A DNA stretch of 64,000 nucleotides from GJ-E10 sp035625725 (GCA_035625725.1 DASPPB010000067.1:107393-171392), one strand, 5' to 3'. Numbered from the stretch's first letter, positions 9,054 through 18,800 are shown. Notes: generated by a model from the sequence alone, not told the origin. Program-made: numbers and translations.

Positions 9054-10703
9054 CTACATGTTCGGATAGCGCGGCCCGCCCCCGCCTTCGGGTACGACCC
9101 ACACGATGTTCTGGGTCGGGTCCTTGATATCGCAGGTCTTGCAATGCACGCAGTTCTGGGCGTTGATCTGCAATCGGTCCTTGCCATCTTGCTTGACGAA
9201 CTCGTAGACGCCTGCCGGGCAGTAGCGCGCCTCAGGTCCCGCATATCGGGCCAAGTTCACCTTGACGGGTACGTCGGGATCCTTCAAGGTCAGATGGGGC
9301 GGCTGATTCTCTTCGTGATTGGTATTCGATACGAACACCGAGGAGAGGCGATCGAAGGCAAGCTTCCCATCCGGTTTGGGATAGGCAATGGGGGTGCACT
9401 GGCTCGCAGGCAGCAGCTTGGCATGGTCCGGCGATGCGCGGTGCATCGTCCAGGGCGCCCGGCCACGCAGCACCAGCTGGTCGATACCGAACATGAGCGT
9501 GCCGACAAGAAGACCTTTGTCTAGCCAAGGCTTGAAATTGCGCGTGCGATGCAAGTCCTCGTACAGCCAGCTTTGCCGCAGCGCCCGCGGGTATTCGAGC
9601 AACTCGTCGCCGCGGCGGCCTGCGACAACTGCGTCGGCCGCCGAGGCCGCGGCGAGCGTTCCCGATACCAGCGCGCCATGCGTGCCTTTGATGCGAGCCG
9701 CGTTCAGAAAGCCGGCTTCACATCCGATCAGCGCGCCGCCCGGGAACGTGAGTTTTGGCAGCGACTGCAGGCCCCCGGCGGTGATGGCGCGGGCACCGTA
9801 CGCCACGCGCTTGCCGCCTTCCAGAAAGCAGCCGATGGCGGGGTGCGATTTCAGGCGCTGGAACTCCTCAAATGGAGAAAGATACGGATTGCGATAGCCC
9901 AGGCCGACGACCAGACCGATGCTCACTTGGTTGTTTTCGGCGTGGTAGAGAAACGAGCCCCCGTACGTGTCCGCTTCTAAAGGCCAACCTGCACTGTGCA
10001 CAACCAACCCCGACTGATGCTTGGCGGGGTCGACATCCCACAGCTCCTTGATGCCGATTGCGTATGTTTGCGGATCGCGATCGCGTGCGAGATCGAAGCG
10101 CTCGATTAGCCTTCGGCCGAGATGACCGCGGGAGCCCTCGGCAAACAAAGTGTATTTGCCGCGCAGCTCCACCCCCGGCTGAAAATTGGCGGTCGGTTGC
10201 CCGTCGCGGCCTATTCCCTGGTCGCCCGTGGCAACACCGACAACGGCACCGGAGGCATCGAACAGGATTTCGGCGGCGGCAAACCCGGGAAAAATTTCCG
10301 CGCCCAGCTCCTCGGCCACGCGCCCGAGCCAGCGTACGACGTTGCCAAGGCTGACAATGAAATTGCCGTGGTTCGTGAAGCACTTGGGCAGCATCCAGGA
10401 CGGTGTATGCAGTGCGTTGGTTTGCGTCAGAAACAAGAAGCGGTCTTCGCGCACCGGCGTGTTCAGCGGTGCCCCACGTTCCCGCCAGTCCGGCAGCAGG
10501 TCGGTCAAGCCGCGCGGATCAATAACCGCTCCGGAGAGCGTGTGCGCGCCCAGCTCCGCACCCTTCTCGAGGACGCAGACGGAGACTTCCTTGCCCAAAG
10601 CGGCGGCTCGCTGTTTGATGTGGATCGCCGCGGCAAGGCCCGCAGGGCCGCCGCCGACGATAACGATGTCATATTCCATTGCCTCGCGTTCGGCGGCGTT
10701 CAT
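9054..10703 (-). CDS. Electron transfer flavoprotein-ubiquinone oxidoreductase
   Basis: 549 aa, full length for the family. It passes electrons from electron transfer flavoprotein to ubiquinone at the inner membrane. The N-terminus has the FAD-binding IVGGGPAGLAAA (from about residue 15) and EKGAELGAHTLSGAV. A ubiquinone-binding/membrane-contact segment follows, and the C-terminal ferredoxin-like domain has YCPAGVYEF and NCVHCKTCDIKDPTQNI, whose Cys bind the 4Fe-4S cluster. No etfAB genes are in the window. It is transcribed divergently from the CoA-transferase genes, and a role in fatty or amino acid oxidation is consistent with them. Confidence 0.95.
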   Translation of the reverse strand: MNAAEREAMEYDIVIVGGGPAGLAAAIHIKQRAAALGKEVSVCVLEKGAELGAHTLSGAVIDPRGLTDLLPDWRERGAPLNTPVREDRFLFLTQTNALHTPSWMLPKCFTNHGNFIVSLGNVVRWLGRVAEELGAEIFPGFAAAEILFDASGAVVGVATGDQGIGRDGQPTANFQPGVELRGKYTLFAEGSRGHLGRRLIERFDLARDRDPQTYAIGIKELWDVDPAKHQSGLVVHSAGWPLEADTYGGSFLYHAENNQVSIGLVVGLGYRNPYLSPFEEFQRLKSHPAIGCFLEGGKRVAYGARAITAGGLQSLPKLTFPGGALIGCEAGFLNAARIKGTHGALVSGTLAAASAADAVVAGRRGDELLEYPRALRQSWLYEDLHRTRNFKPWLDKGLLVGTLMFGIDQLVLRGRAPWTMHRASPDHAKLLPASQCTPIAYPKPDGKLAFDRLSSVFVSNTNHEENQPPHLTLKDPDVPVKVNLARYAGPEARYCPAGVYEFVKQDGKDRLQINAQNCVHCKTCDIKDPTQNIVWVVPEGGGGPRYPNM

Positions 10704-10838
10704 AGTGGCTTTTGTCCCCCTTGCCCTTCGGGCGGCGGCCCCGGGCGTGCGACGGCGTGGTGTGCGGGGCGCACGCGCGCTCCCCAGCGTGCGCGCCCCG
10801 CCTTTGGTCCGGGCCGACTCCCATTCTAGATGCTGTGC

Positions 10839-10868
10839 GCGACAAGCCGCACGCAGATTGCCTAGAAT
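10839..10868 (+). promoter_or_regulatory. Candidate sigma-70 promoter for the CoA-transferase pair
   Basis: GCGACA (10839-10844) is separated by 18 bp from TAGAAT (10863-10868), giving a transcript start about 17 bases before the scoA ATG. The -35 element matches only four of six consensus bases, so this is a guess from spacing and position. Confidence 0.3.
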
Positions 10869-10891
10869 TCGGATTGCCTCAGGGAGGACCT

Positions 10892-11590
10892 ATGAACAAG
10901 GTGTATGCGTCGGCTCGGCTTGCGCTCGAGGGCATTATCAGTGACGGCCAGATCGTTGCGGTCGGGGGCTTTGGCCTGTGCGGAATCCCCGAGGCCCTGA
11001 TCGAGGCGGTGCGCCAAAGCGGCGTGCGCAACCTCACCTGCGTGAGCAACAATGCCGGCGTCGATGGTTTCGGTCTGGGCCTGCTTTTGCAGACGCGCCA
11101 AGTGCGCAAGATGATCGCTTCGTACGTGGGCGAAAACAAGGAATTTGAGCGTCAGTACCTCGCCGGCGAACTGGAGCTCGAGTTCACCCCGCAGGGAACC
11201 TTGGCCGAGAAGATGCGCGCTGGTGGCGCGGGAATTCCGGCGTTCTTTACGCCTACGGGCGTGGGAACACTGGTCGCCCAGGGCAAGGAGGAGCGCGAGT
11301 TCCACGGCAAGCGCTATGTTCTGGAGCAGTCGTTGCGCGCCGACGTGTCCTTGGTCAAGGCGTGGAAGGCCGACCGCCAGGGAAACCTCGTGTACCGCAA
11401 GACTGCAAGGAACTTCAATCCGGTGGTGGCGATGTGCGGGCGCGTGACGATCGCCGAGGTGGAGCAACTGGTGGAAAACGGCGAACTCGATCCCGATCAC
11501 ATCCATACGCCCGGGGTTTTTGTGCAGCGCTTGGTGGTCAACGCGCATCCGCAAAAGCGCATCGAGCAACGCACAACTCGTCCGACATAG
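10892..11590 (+). CDS. scoA: 3-oxoacid CoA-transferase subunit A
   Basis: 232 aa, usual length. Together with the B subunit it moves CoA from succinyl-CoA to acetoacetate or a related 3-oxoacid, feeding ketone body or aromatic breakdown. The ATG at 10892 follows AGGGAGG; the frame remains open upstream to 10712 but without support. It shows the GGFGLCGIPE CoA-binding loop near residue 25, VSNNAGVDGFGLG and the SYVGENKEFERQYL segment of the SCOT/PcaI family. The B gene follows after 42 bp, forming an operon. Confidence 0.93.
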   Translation: MNKVYASARLALEGIISDGQIVAVGGFGLCGIPEALIEAVRQSGVRNLTCVSNNAGVDGFGLGLLLQTRQVRKMIASYVGENKEFERQYLAGELELEFTPQGTLAEKMRAGGAGIPAFFTPTGVGTLVAQGKEEREFHGKRYVLEQSLRADVSLVKAWKADRQGNLVYRKTARNFNPVVAMCGRVTIAEVEQLVENGELDPDHIHTPGVFVQRLVVNAHPQKRIEQRTTRPT

Positions 11591-11632
11591 TTCGACCCGA
11601 GCACACGCTGGCAGCCGAAAGGAGGCAAAAAA

Positions 11633-12286
11633 ATGGCCTGGAGCCGTGAACAGATGGCGCGGTGCGCCGCGCGGGAGTTGCGTGATGGCTTTTACGTCAA
11701 CCTGGGAATCGGCATGCCGACCCTCGTGGCCAATTACATCCCGCCCGGAATCGACGTCATGCTGCAGTCGGAAAACGGACTGCTGGGAATCGGGCCGTTC
11801 CCGACCGAAGCCGAAGTCGATGCGGACCTGATCAACGCCGGCAAGCAACTCGTGACCGCGCTGCCCGGCTCGAGTTACTTTAGCAGCGCAGACTCCTTCG
11901 CGATGATTCGCGGGGGCCACATCGACCTGGCCATCCTGGGCGCGATGCAGGTGAGCGAGCGCGGCGATCTGGCCAACTGGATGATTCCGGGCAAGCTGGT
12001 CAAGGGCATGGGCGGGGCAATGGACCTTGTTGCTGGAGTGGGTCGGGTCGTCGTGCTCATGGAGCATTGCGCAAAAAACGGCGAGCACAAGATCCTGCAG
12101 CAGTGCACCTTGCCCGTGACCGGAGTAGGTGTCGTCAACCGCGTCATTACGGAACTGGGCGTCTTTGACGTTGGCGACGATGGACTGCAGGCCGTCGAGC
12201 TGGCGCCGGGCGTCACGGCCGAGGAAGTGCGCATGAAGTCCGGCTGCCACGTACACCTCTCCTTGCTGGAGTCGCCGCGACGCTAG
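11633..12286 (+). CDS. scoB: 3-oxoacid CoA-transferase subunit B
   Basis: 217 aa, normal for the family. It carries the active-site Glu in LQSENGLLGIG (about residues 44-54), which forms the glutamyl-CoA thioester. Also visible are NLGIGMPTLVANY, the GGHIDLAILGAMQVS strand, and the C-terminal LAPGVTAEEVRMKSG. A strong ribosome binding site AAAGGAGG lies at 11621-11628. It is the downstream partner of scoA and presumably forms an alpha2beta2 complex with it. No thiolase or hydroxybutyrate dehydrogenase gene is adjacent. Confidence 0.94.
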   Translation: MAWSREQMARCAARELRDGFYVNLGIGMPTLVANYIPPGIDVMLQSENGLLGIGPFPTEAEVDADLINAGKQLVTALPGSSYFSSADSFAMIRGGHIDLAILGAMQVSERGDLANWMIPGKLVKGMGGAMDLVAGVGRVVVLMEHCAKNGEHKILQQCTLPVTGVGVVNRVITELGVFDVGDDGLQAVELAPGVTAEEVRMKSGCHVHLSLLESPRR

Positions 12287-12322
12287 GCGCCGTGCCGCCC
12301 CAGAACACGTGAGCTTGCACGC

Positions 12323-13372
12323 ATGAGCGCCGGGCACCGCCACGCTGCGCCGCCGGGCACCCCGGGACGCATCGAGAGCCCGCCCGGCGGTCACGCGCAT
12401 CCTTCCGCAGCGCTGCGCGCTTCGGGAAGCGGGCACCGTCCGGAGGACTTCAGCGGCCACTCCCACGGCGACAGTCCGTACCGTCACGTCACACGGGCGG
12501 GCAGTTCGCGCTCGCTGCTGGTCGCCCTCGCGATGATCGCCTGCTTCGCATTGGTGGAGCTCGTCGGCGGCCTCTGGTCCGGTTCCCTGGCCCTGCTGGC
12601 AGACGCGGGTCACATGTTCACGGATGCAGCAGCGCTGGGCTTTTCGCTGGCCGCCCATATCATCGCCCAGCGACCGGTTTCCCCGCGTCATTCGTACGGG
12701 CTGGCGCGCAGCGAGGTCATAGCCGCGTTTGTCAATTCGCTGGCGCTTCTGGGCGTGGTCGTCTGGCTGGTGGTCGAAGGCATCGACCGAATCGCGCACC
12801 CCGTCGCCGTAAATGGCCAAGCGGTCTTCCTTATCGCCAGCGGTGGCCTTCTCGTCAATCTTTTGGTCGCGTGGGTGCTGTCCCGCGAGCGGCAAAATCT
12901 CAACATCCGCGCTGCGCTGCTGCATGTGCTCAGCGATCTGCTGGGTTCAGTAGCCGCGTTGCTCTCCGGCCTGATCATCATGCGAACCGGCTACACGGTT
13001 GTCGATCCGCTGCTCTCGATGCTGGTTGCCGGCCTGATATTGCGCTCGACATTTGGTGTCTTGCGCGAATCGACCTCGGTACTGCTTGACAGTGTTCCGG
13101 CCGGCGTGGATTACCAGAGCGTGGGCAAGACCCTGGCTTCGATACCTGGTGTCATCTCCGTGCACGATCTGCACGTCTGGGCGATGGTGCCCGGCCACAG
13201 CGCGATCTCCGCCCACGTGCTGATCGATCGCATCGAGCGATGGCCGGCAATCCTGCACCAGGCGCGCAGGCGACTGAAGGACGACTACGAGATCGAACAC
13301 GTCACCTTGCAGCCCGAGTGGCTGGGGCGCTCTACCGCGTCGGCTTCGATTCCGATTCAGCCCGGCATCTGA
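12323..13372 (+). CDS. Cation diffusion facilitator family metal/H+ antiporter
   Basis: 349-aa inner membrane exporter, probably for Zn(II). The N-terminal 60 residues are rich in His, a common metal-sensing feature of ZitB/CzcD proteins. Six membrane segments follow, with the two metal-site motifs: LLADAGHMFTDAAAL in TM2 and LLHVLSDLLGS in TM5 (H-x3-D each). The cytoplasmic C-terminal domain contains VISVHDLHVWAMVPGHSAIS, the canonical HDLHVW block. It overlaps the convergent DUF1624-type gene by 16 bp. No metal regulator gene is adjacent. Confidence 0.92.
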   Translation: MSAGHRHAAPPGTPGRIESPPGGHAHPSAALRASGSGHRPEDFSGHSHGDSPYRHVTRAGSSRSLLVALAMIACFALVELVGGLWSGSLALLADAGHMFTDAAALGFSLAAHIIAQRPVSPRHSYGLARSEVIAAFVNSLALLGVVVWLVVEGIDRIAHPVAVNGQAVFLIASGGLLVNLLVAWVLSRERQNLNIRAALLHVLSDLLGSVAALLSGLIIMRTGYTVVDPLLSMLVAGLILRSTFGVLRESTSVLLDSVPAGVDYQSVGKTLASIPGVISVHDLHVWAMVPGHSAISAHVLIDRIERWPAILHQARRRLKDDYEIEHVTLQPEWLGRSTASASIPIQPGI

Positions 13373-14157
13373 CGCAGACCCTGCAGCGCGTAGAGCGCAC
13401 CGAAGAGCAGTGGTTGGTGCAGCATGTAGACGGTGAGCGGCCAGCGCCCGAGCAGTTCGAGCCCGCGCCAACCCCTGGCGCTTGACCGGCGCAACGACTG
13501 CGCCCAGCGTGCGTCACTGTTCTGCCAGACGTCGGCCAGACCCATGCCAAGCAGCACCACGCCGAGCCAGGGGAACAGCGGCACAAAATCCTCGGTATGG
13601 GGCTTGGTCGGAGCAAATCCGATCCAGCTCAGGGCGTTGGTGTCAAATGCCGCAAACCGCAGCAGCGTACCCGCGCCCAGGACTGCGAACGCCAAGGCAA
13701 GCGTTGCGCGCCCGAGGCGACTTGCGCCGAGCAGCAGCAGCTGCGCAGCCGCAACGAAATGCAGTACGCCGAACCAGATCCAGCGTGGGCCAAAGATCCA
13801 CCAGCTCGCCACCGAGACCAGAGCTGCGCAAGCGGCAATTTGCGCCCAGCGTTTCCAAAACCGCGGACTGCTCCAGCTCCGGGAACGCTCGCTCGTCGCA
13901 CGCAGCGACAGCGAGACGCCCGCTAGGAATAAAAATTGGGTGACGATTGCCGTGCGCCAGGCAATCCACGGTGCATCGCGCGTCAGCGCCACGTGGATCC
14001 AGGAGAAAAAATTCAGGTCGTAACAGAAGTGATAGGCGATCATTTGGGCGATCGCCACCCCGCGAGCGAGGTCGACAACCGGCAGGCGCTGGCGCGCGCC
14101 GTCATTTGTACTGAGGGCCGGTGCAGGCGACGGGGGGTGCGAGGGCACAGGCCGCAA
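13357..14157 (-). CDS. DUF1624 / heparan N-acetyltransferase-like membrane protein
   Basis: About 266 aa with a run of hydrophobic segments. LPVVDLARGVAIAQMIAYHFCYDLN near residues 25-50 is the hallmark of DUF1624 (heparan-alpha-glucosaminide N-acetyltransferase-like) proteins. The later WFGVLHFVAAAQLLLL and FPWLGVVLLGMGLADV segments, and LLGRWPLTVYMLHQPLLF near the end, also fit. Its substrate in bacteria is unknown. The frame opens with TTG at 14157; GTG at 14148 is an alternative. It converges on the CDF gene with a 16-bp overlap. Confidence 0.78.
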   Translation of the reverse strand: MRPVPSHPPSPAPALSTNDGARQRLPVVDLARGVAIAQMIAYHFCYDLNFFSWIHVALTRDAPWIAWRTAIVTQFLFLAGVSLSLRATSERSRSWSSPRFWKRWAQIAACAALVSVASWWIFGPRWIWFGVLHFVAAAQLLLLGASRLGRATLALAFAVLGAGTLLRFAAFDTNALSWIGFAPTKPHTEDFVPLFPWLGVVLLGMGLADVWQNSDARWAQSLRRSSARGWRGLELLGRWPLTVYMLHQPLLFGALYALQGLRQMPG

Positions 14158-14214
14158 GTGTACGCAGCCGGCGCGCGAACGCGACGCAGGGCCCTGCGCG
14201 CCTTCGGCGAAGCG

Positions 14215-14787
14215 CTAGCGCGCCGCGTCCAGCGCCAGGTTTAGCTCCAGCACGTTGACCCGCGGCTCGCCCAGCACGCCCCATTGGCGAGCGCGCGTGT
14301 GTTCGTCGACGAGCGCGCGCACCCGCTCCAGGCTCAGGCCGCGGGCGTGCGCAACGCGTGCGACCTGGTAGTAGGCGGCTGCCGGGCTGATATCGGGATC
14401 CAGTCCGCTGGCCGAGGCGGTGACCAGGTCCACCGGAATGGGCAGGTGGTTCTCGGGGTCGGCCTGACGCAACGCGTCGATGCGCGCCTTGACGGCATCG
14501 ACGAGCGCGGGATTTTCCGGCCCGAGGTTCGATCCCCCGGAGGATAGCGCGTTGTTCGGTTGCGGAGAAGTCGCGGAGGGCCGGCCCCAGAAATGTCGAG
14601 CATCCGCGTAATTTTGGCCGATCAGGCTCGAGCCCACGACGACACCGTCGCGGGCGATCAAGCTGCCGCTGGCCTGGCGCGGAAACAGCCAGCCGCCCAC
14701 GGCGGTCACGACAAGGGGATAGATGAGTCCGGTGATCACGGACAGGACAATAAAGAGGCTGAGCGCGGGTCGCAGGAGATTCTTCAT
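14215..14787 (-). CDS. kdpC: Potassium-transporting ATPase subunit C
   Basis: 190 aa, normal length. KdpC is the single-span accessory subunit that raises ATP affinity in the KdpFABC K+ pump. One N-terminal membrane segment is followed by GWLFPRQASGSLI, GSSLIGQNYADARHFWGRPS and SNLGPENPALVDAV. GLDPDISPAAAYYQVARVAH is a conserved KdpC block. It is the last gene of the leftward kdp cluster, 12 bp downstream of kdpB. Confidence 0.96.
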   Translation of the reverse strand: MKNLLRPALSLFIVLSVITGLIYPLVVTAVGGWLFPRQASGSLIARDGVVVGSSLIGQNYADARHFWGRPSATSPQPNNALSSGGSNLGPENPALVDAVKARIDALRQADPENHLPIPVDLVTASASGLDPDISPAAAYYQVARVAHARGLSLERVRALVDEHTRARQWGVLGEPRVNVLELNLALDAAR

Positions 14788-14799
14788 CGCGGTTTCCTA

Positions 14800-16866
14800 T
14801 CAGGCCATGCCGCCGGCGACGAGCAGCAGGTCAATGATCTTGATGCCGGCAAAGGGAGCCGCGATGCCTCCCAGACCATAGACAAGCAAATTGCGGCGTA
14901 AAACGGTGGCCGCCCCCAATGGCCGGTAGCGCACGCCTTTGAGCGCCAGCGGAATTAGCGCCACGATGATCAGCGCGTTGAAGATCACGGCAGACAGGAC
15001 GGCTGAGGAGGCGGTAGCCAACCCCATGATGTTGAGGGCGCTCAGCTGCGGGTAAGTCGTCGCGAAGGCCGCAGGTACGATGGCAAAGTACTTCGCGACA
15101 TCGTTGGCGATGCTGAATGTCGTGAGCGCTCCGCGCGTCATGAGCATCTGCTTGCCGGTTTCCACGACTTCGATGAGTTTGGTCGGGTTCGAGTCGAGGT
15201 CGACCATGTTGCCGGCTTCCTTGGCTGCCTGCGTGCCGGTGTTCATGGCGACGGCGACGTCGGCTTGCGCGAGCGCCGGCGCATCGTTGGTGCCGTCGCC
15301 CGTCATGGCCACCAGTCGTCCCTGGGCCTGGTGTTCGCGGATCAGCCGCAGTTTGGCCTCCGGCGTGGCCTCGGCCAGAAAATCGTCGACACCTGCCTCG
15401 GCCGCGATGGCGGCGGCGGTGACGCGGTTGTCACCCGTGATCATCACGGTCTTGATGCCCATGCGGCGCAGCTCGCCGAAGCGCTCCTTGATGCCTCCCT
15501 TGACGATGTCCTTGAGTTCGACGACGCCCAGCACGCGCGCGCCATCGGCGACCACCAGGGGGGTGCTGCCGCGCCGGGCGACGGCATCGACCGTCTGCAC
15601 GACCGACTGCGGAAAGGCTCCGCCTTGGGCATCGACATGGGCACGCACCGCGTCGGCCGCACCCTTCCGTATGGCGCGCACGCCCAGGTCGATTCCGCTC
15701 ATGCGGGTGGAGGCGGAAAACGGCACGAAGCGCGCGCCCAGGGCCGCGATGTCGCGCTCGCGCAGCTGGAATCGTTCCTTGGCGAGCACAACGATGCTGC
15801 GACCTTCGGGCGTCTCGTCGGCCAGGGAGGCGAGCTGCGCGATATCGGCGAGTTCGGCTTCGTTGATACCCGCCACCGGCAAAAATGCCGCGGCGGATCG
15901 GTTGCCCAGCGTGATGGTTCCCGTCTTATCGAGCAGGAGCACGTCGACATCGCCGGCGGCCTCCACGGCACGCCCCGACGTGGCGATGACATTGGCCTGC
16001 ATCATGCGACTCATGCCTGCTACGCCGATGGCCGAGAGCAGGCCGGCGATCGTTGTGGGTATCAGACACACCAGGAGCGAGATGAGCACAGTGATGGAAA
16101 CCGCGGTTCCCGCTTTTGCGACGTCGACGCTAAACACCGAAAAGGGCAGCAGGGTGACGGTGACGACCAGAAATACGATCGTCAGCGCGATGAGCAAGAT
16201 CGTCAACGCGATCTCGTTGGGAGTCTTCTGGCGGCGCGCTCCTTCGACCATGGCAATCATGCGATCGATGAAGGCCTCGCCCGGGTTGACGCTCACGCGC
16301 ACCACGATCCAGTCGGAAAGCACGCGGGTGCCGCCGGTGACCGCGCAAAAATCGCCACCCGACTCGCGGATGACGGGCGCCGACTCCCCCGTAATGGCGC
16401 TCTCGTCGACGGATGCAACGCCCTCAATGACATCGCCGTCGGCCGGCATCGTGTCGCCCGCCTCGACGAGGACCGTGTCGCCGCGGCGCAATTCGGTGGC
16501 CGGCACCGAGGTCCAGCTCGCGCCGTGGCGCGGGGCCGTGAGCAGCTTGGCCATCGCCGCCTTTTTCAAACCCCGCAGCGCCGCCGCCTGGGCTTTGCTG
16601 CGACCCTCCGCCAGCGCTTCGGCAAAGTTGGCAAACAGCACCGTAAACCAGAGCCACAGCGCAATGGCGAGAATAAATCCGGCGGGCGCTTCCCCGCGGC
16701 CCAGTAGCGCCTGCACCCAAAGCACGCTGGTCAGGATGCTGCCGACGAAAACGACGAACATCACCGGGTTGCGCCACTGCACCCGTGGATCAAGCTTACG
16801 GAAGGAATCGACGATTGCCGGACGGATCAGCTCCGGGTCGAACAAGGAGAATGTTTTGCGCGTCAT
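14800..16866 (-). CDS. kdpB: Potassium-transporting ATPase subunit B (P-type ATPase)
   Basis: 688 aa, full length. It is the catalytic P-type ATPase subunit. The phosphorylated Asp lies in LLLDKTGTITLGNR, the actuator loop is ESAITGESAPV, and the hinge is MTGDGTNDAPALAQADVAVAMN. The membrane segment VCLIPTTIAGLLSAIGVAG fits class I KdpB. The long antisense open frames over this gene are shadows of its GC-rich codon bias. It is co-transcribed with kdpA upstream (24-bp gap) and kdpC downstream. Confidence 0.97.
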   Translation of the reverse strand: MTRKTFSLFDPELIRPAIVDSFRKLDPRVQWRNPVMFVVFVGSILTSVLWVQALLGRGEAPAGFILAIALWLWFTVLFANFAEALAEGRSKAQAAALRGLKKAAMAKLLTAPRHGASWTSVPATELRRGDTVLVEAGDTMPADGDVIEGVASVDESAITGESAPVIRESGGDFCAVTGGTRVLSDWIVVRVSVNPGEAFIDRMIAMVEGARRQKTPNEIALTILLIALTIVFLVVTVTLLPFSVFSVDVAKAGTAVSITVLISLLVCLIPTTIAGLLSAIGVAGMSRMMQANVIATSGRAVEAAGDVDVLLLDKTGTITLGNRSAAAFLPVAGINEAELADIAQLASLADETPEGRSIVVLAKERFQLRERDIAALGARFVPFSASTRMSGIDLGVRAIRKGAADAVRAHVDAQGGAFPQSVVQTVDAVARRGSTPLVVADGARVLGVVELKDIVKGGIKERFGELRRMGIKTVMITGDNRVTAAAIAAEAGVDDFLAEATPEAKLRLIREHQAQGRLVAMTGDGTNDAPALAQADVAVAMNTGTQAAKEAGNMVDLDSNPTKLIEVVETGKQMLMTRGALTTFSIANDVAKYFAIVPAAFATTYPQLSALNIMGLATASSAVLSAVIFNALIIVALIPLALKGVRYRPLGAATVLRRNLLVYGLGGIAAPFAGIKIIDLLLVAGGMA

Positions 16867-16890
16867 GATGGTTCTTGCTTCGAGTTCGCG

Positions 16891-18711
16891 TCAGTTTGCG
16901 CGGGGCAGCATCAGGTGCTCGACGACTGGCCCCAGGGCGAGCGCCGGAACGTAGTTGAGCGCGCCCACAAGAACGACCGTGCCGATCAGCAGCACGACGA
17001 AGAGCGGACCATGGGTGGGCATGGTGCCGGCGGTCACCGCGAGGCGCTTTTTCGCGCCCAGCGATCCCGCAATCCCCAGGACCGGAACGATCACGGCAAA
17101 GCGTCCGAACCACATGGCCACGGCGGTGAGCACGTTATAAAAGGGCGTGTTGGCCGACAGGCCAGCAAATGCGCTCCCGTTGTTATTGGCCGCCGAGGTG
17201 AAGGCGTACAGAATTTCGCTAAAGCCGTGCGGTCCCGGATTGGCGATGCCGGCGCGTCCGTCCGGGCTGAGCACCGCGATTGAGGTGCACGCGAGCACGA
17301 ACACGGGCGTGGCGAGGATGGCGACCGCAATCATCTTCATGTCGAAGGATTCGATCTTCTTGCCCAGATATTCGGGAGTGCGACCGATCATCAGTCCGGC
17401 AATGAACACGGCCATCAGGGCAAAGACCAGCATGCCGTACAGTCCCGAGCCGACGCCGCCAAAAACGACTTCGCCAAGCATCATGTTCCACAGCGGAACG
17501 AACCCCCCCAGCGGCATGAGGGAGTCGTGCATCGCGTTGACCGCGCCACAGGACGCCGCCGTGGTCACCGCGACGAACAGACCGGTATCGGCGATACCGA
17601 AGCGCGTCTCCTTGCCCTCCATGTTGCCGCCGGCTTGCGCCGCGCTCGCGGTCTGATCCACGCCCAGGGACGCAAGCAGGGGGTTGCCGTTTTGCTCGAA
17701 GTGCATGACCAGGACCGCGGAGACGACAAATAGCACGGCCATGGCCACGAAGATCGCCCAGCCCTGACGCGCGTCGCCGACAATGCGGCCGAACGCAAAG
17801 CACAACGCCGCCGGAATGAGGAAGATCGACAGCATCTGCACAAAGTTCGAGGCTGGCGTGGGATTCTCGTAGGGATGCGCCGAGTTGGCATTGAACGGGC
17901 CCCCGCCGTTGGTCCCGAGCATCTTGATCGCCTCCTGCGAGGCGACGGGGCCCATTGGCAGCGTCTGGATTGCCGTCTGCGCCGGTTCCATAACCGGATT
18001 GCCCTGCGCGTCTTTCACGGGTGCGCCCGAAGCGTCGAGGCGCGGATTTTGGAACTGCGTCACCTCGAGCGTGTGCGCGTCCGGGTAGGGGGAAAAATTC
18101 TGGATCGCGCCTTGACCGACCAGAAAGACCGAATAGAGCAGCGCGATCGGCAGCAGGAGATAGAGCGTGGCGCGCGTGAGGTCGACCCAGGCGTTGCCGA
18201 TCGTCGCGACGCTGTGGCGCGCGATGCCACGGATGAGCGCAATTGCAACGACGATGCCAGTGGCGGCCGAGAGAAAGTTTTGCACCGCGAGTCCCAGCAT
18301 CTGGGTGAGATAACTCATCGTGGATTCGCCCGAGTAGCCCTGCCAGTTCGTGTTGGTCACGAAGCTCACCGCGGTATTGAAGGAGGAATCGGGACTCACA
18401 GCGGCGAATCCTTGCGGATTCAAGGGTAGTAGCGCCTGCAGGCGCTGCAGGGCGTAGGCGGCAAGCGTCCCGAAAACGCTAAAGAGCAGAATCGAATACG
18501 TGTACTGCGGCCAGGCCATTTCCTCCTCGGGCCGCACGCCGCAGAGGCGGTAAATGACCGTCTCCACAGGCGCCAGGATCTTGCGTGCAAAGCCCGCCAC
18601 ACCTTGTTGCTGGCCTTCCATGCAACGGGCGGCGTAGGAGCCCAGGGGGTAGCTCAAAGCGAGCAGCACGGTCAGATACAGCAGCAACAGCGTGAGCGAA
18701 TGCAGATTCAT
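16891..18711 (-). CDS. kdpA: Potassium-transporting ATPase subunit A
   Basis: 606 aa. This is the K+-channel-like subunit with four pore-loop repeats, for example FNTAVSFVTNTNWQGYSGE, MLGTNGGGPFNANSAHP and a third with FGGVGSGLYGML. The last is ALTSAANNNGSAFAG-like, read here as FTSAANNNGSAFAGLSAN. The ATG overlaps the kdpF stop (TAATG, 18713-18709), so translation of the two is likely coupled. Around ten membrane segments are visible. It somewhat exceeds the 557 aa of E. coli KdpA, with an extra segment near residues 220-250. Confidence 0.96.
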   Translation of the reverse strand: MNLHSLTLLLLYLTVLLALSYPLGSYAARCMEGQQQGVAGFARKILAPVETVIYRLCGVRPEEEMAWPQYTYSILLFSVFGTLAAYALQRLQALLPLNPQGFAAVSPDSSFNTAVSFVTNTNWQGYSGESTMSYLTQMLGLAVQNFLSAATGIVVAIALIRGIARHSVATIGNAWVDLTRATLYLLLPIALLYSVFLVGQGAIQNFSPYPDAHTLEVTQFQNPRLDASGAPVKDAQGNPVMEPAQTAIQTLPMGPVASQEAIKMLGTNGGGPFNANSAHPYENPTPASNFVQMLSIFLIPAALCFAFGRIVGDARQGWAIFVAMAVLFVVSAVLVMHFEQNGNPLLASLGVDQTASAAQAGGNMEGKETRFGIADTGLFVAVTTAASCGAVNAMHDSLMPLGGFVPLWNMMLGEVVFGGVGSGLYGMLVFALMAVFIAGLMIGRTPEYLGKKIESFDMKMIAVAILATPVFVLACTSIAVLSPDGRAGIANPGPHGFSEILYAFTSAANNNGSAFAGLSANTPFYNVLTAVAMWFGRFAVIVPVLGIAGSLGAKKRLAVTAGTMPTHGPLFVVLLIGTVVLVGALNYVPALALGPVVEHLMLPRAN

Positions 18712-18800
18712 TAGAGCTTCTCCGCATCGATCAAGGCGACAACGAGGTAGACGAGCAGGCCCACGGCAATGACCGCGCTCAAGATTTGCATCCAGCTCAT
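18711..18800 (-). CDS. kdpF: Potassium-transporting ATPase subunit F
   Basis: 29-residue single-span peptide beginning MSWMQILSAVIAVGLLVYLV and ending DAEKL, the standard KdpF pattern. It stabilises the KdpABC complex. The TAA overlaps the kdpA ATG. GGGACC a few bases upstream of 18800 is the probable ribosome binding site. Confidence 0.9.
   Translation of the reverse strand: MSWMQILSAVIAVGLLVYLVVALIDAEKL

Noticed and set aside
15080..16954. 624-codon and 480-codon rightward frames opposite kdpB
   Set aside because: They mirror the kdpB coding sequence with all P-type ATPase motifs. The antisense frames have Ser/Thr/Arg or Asp/Arg-rich composition and no domain.
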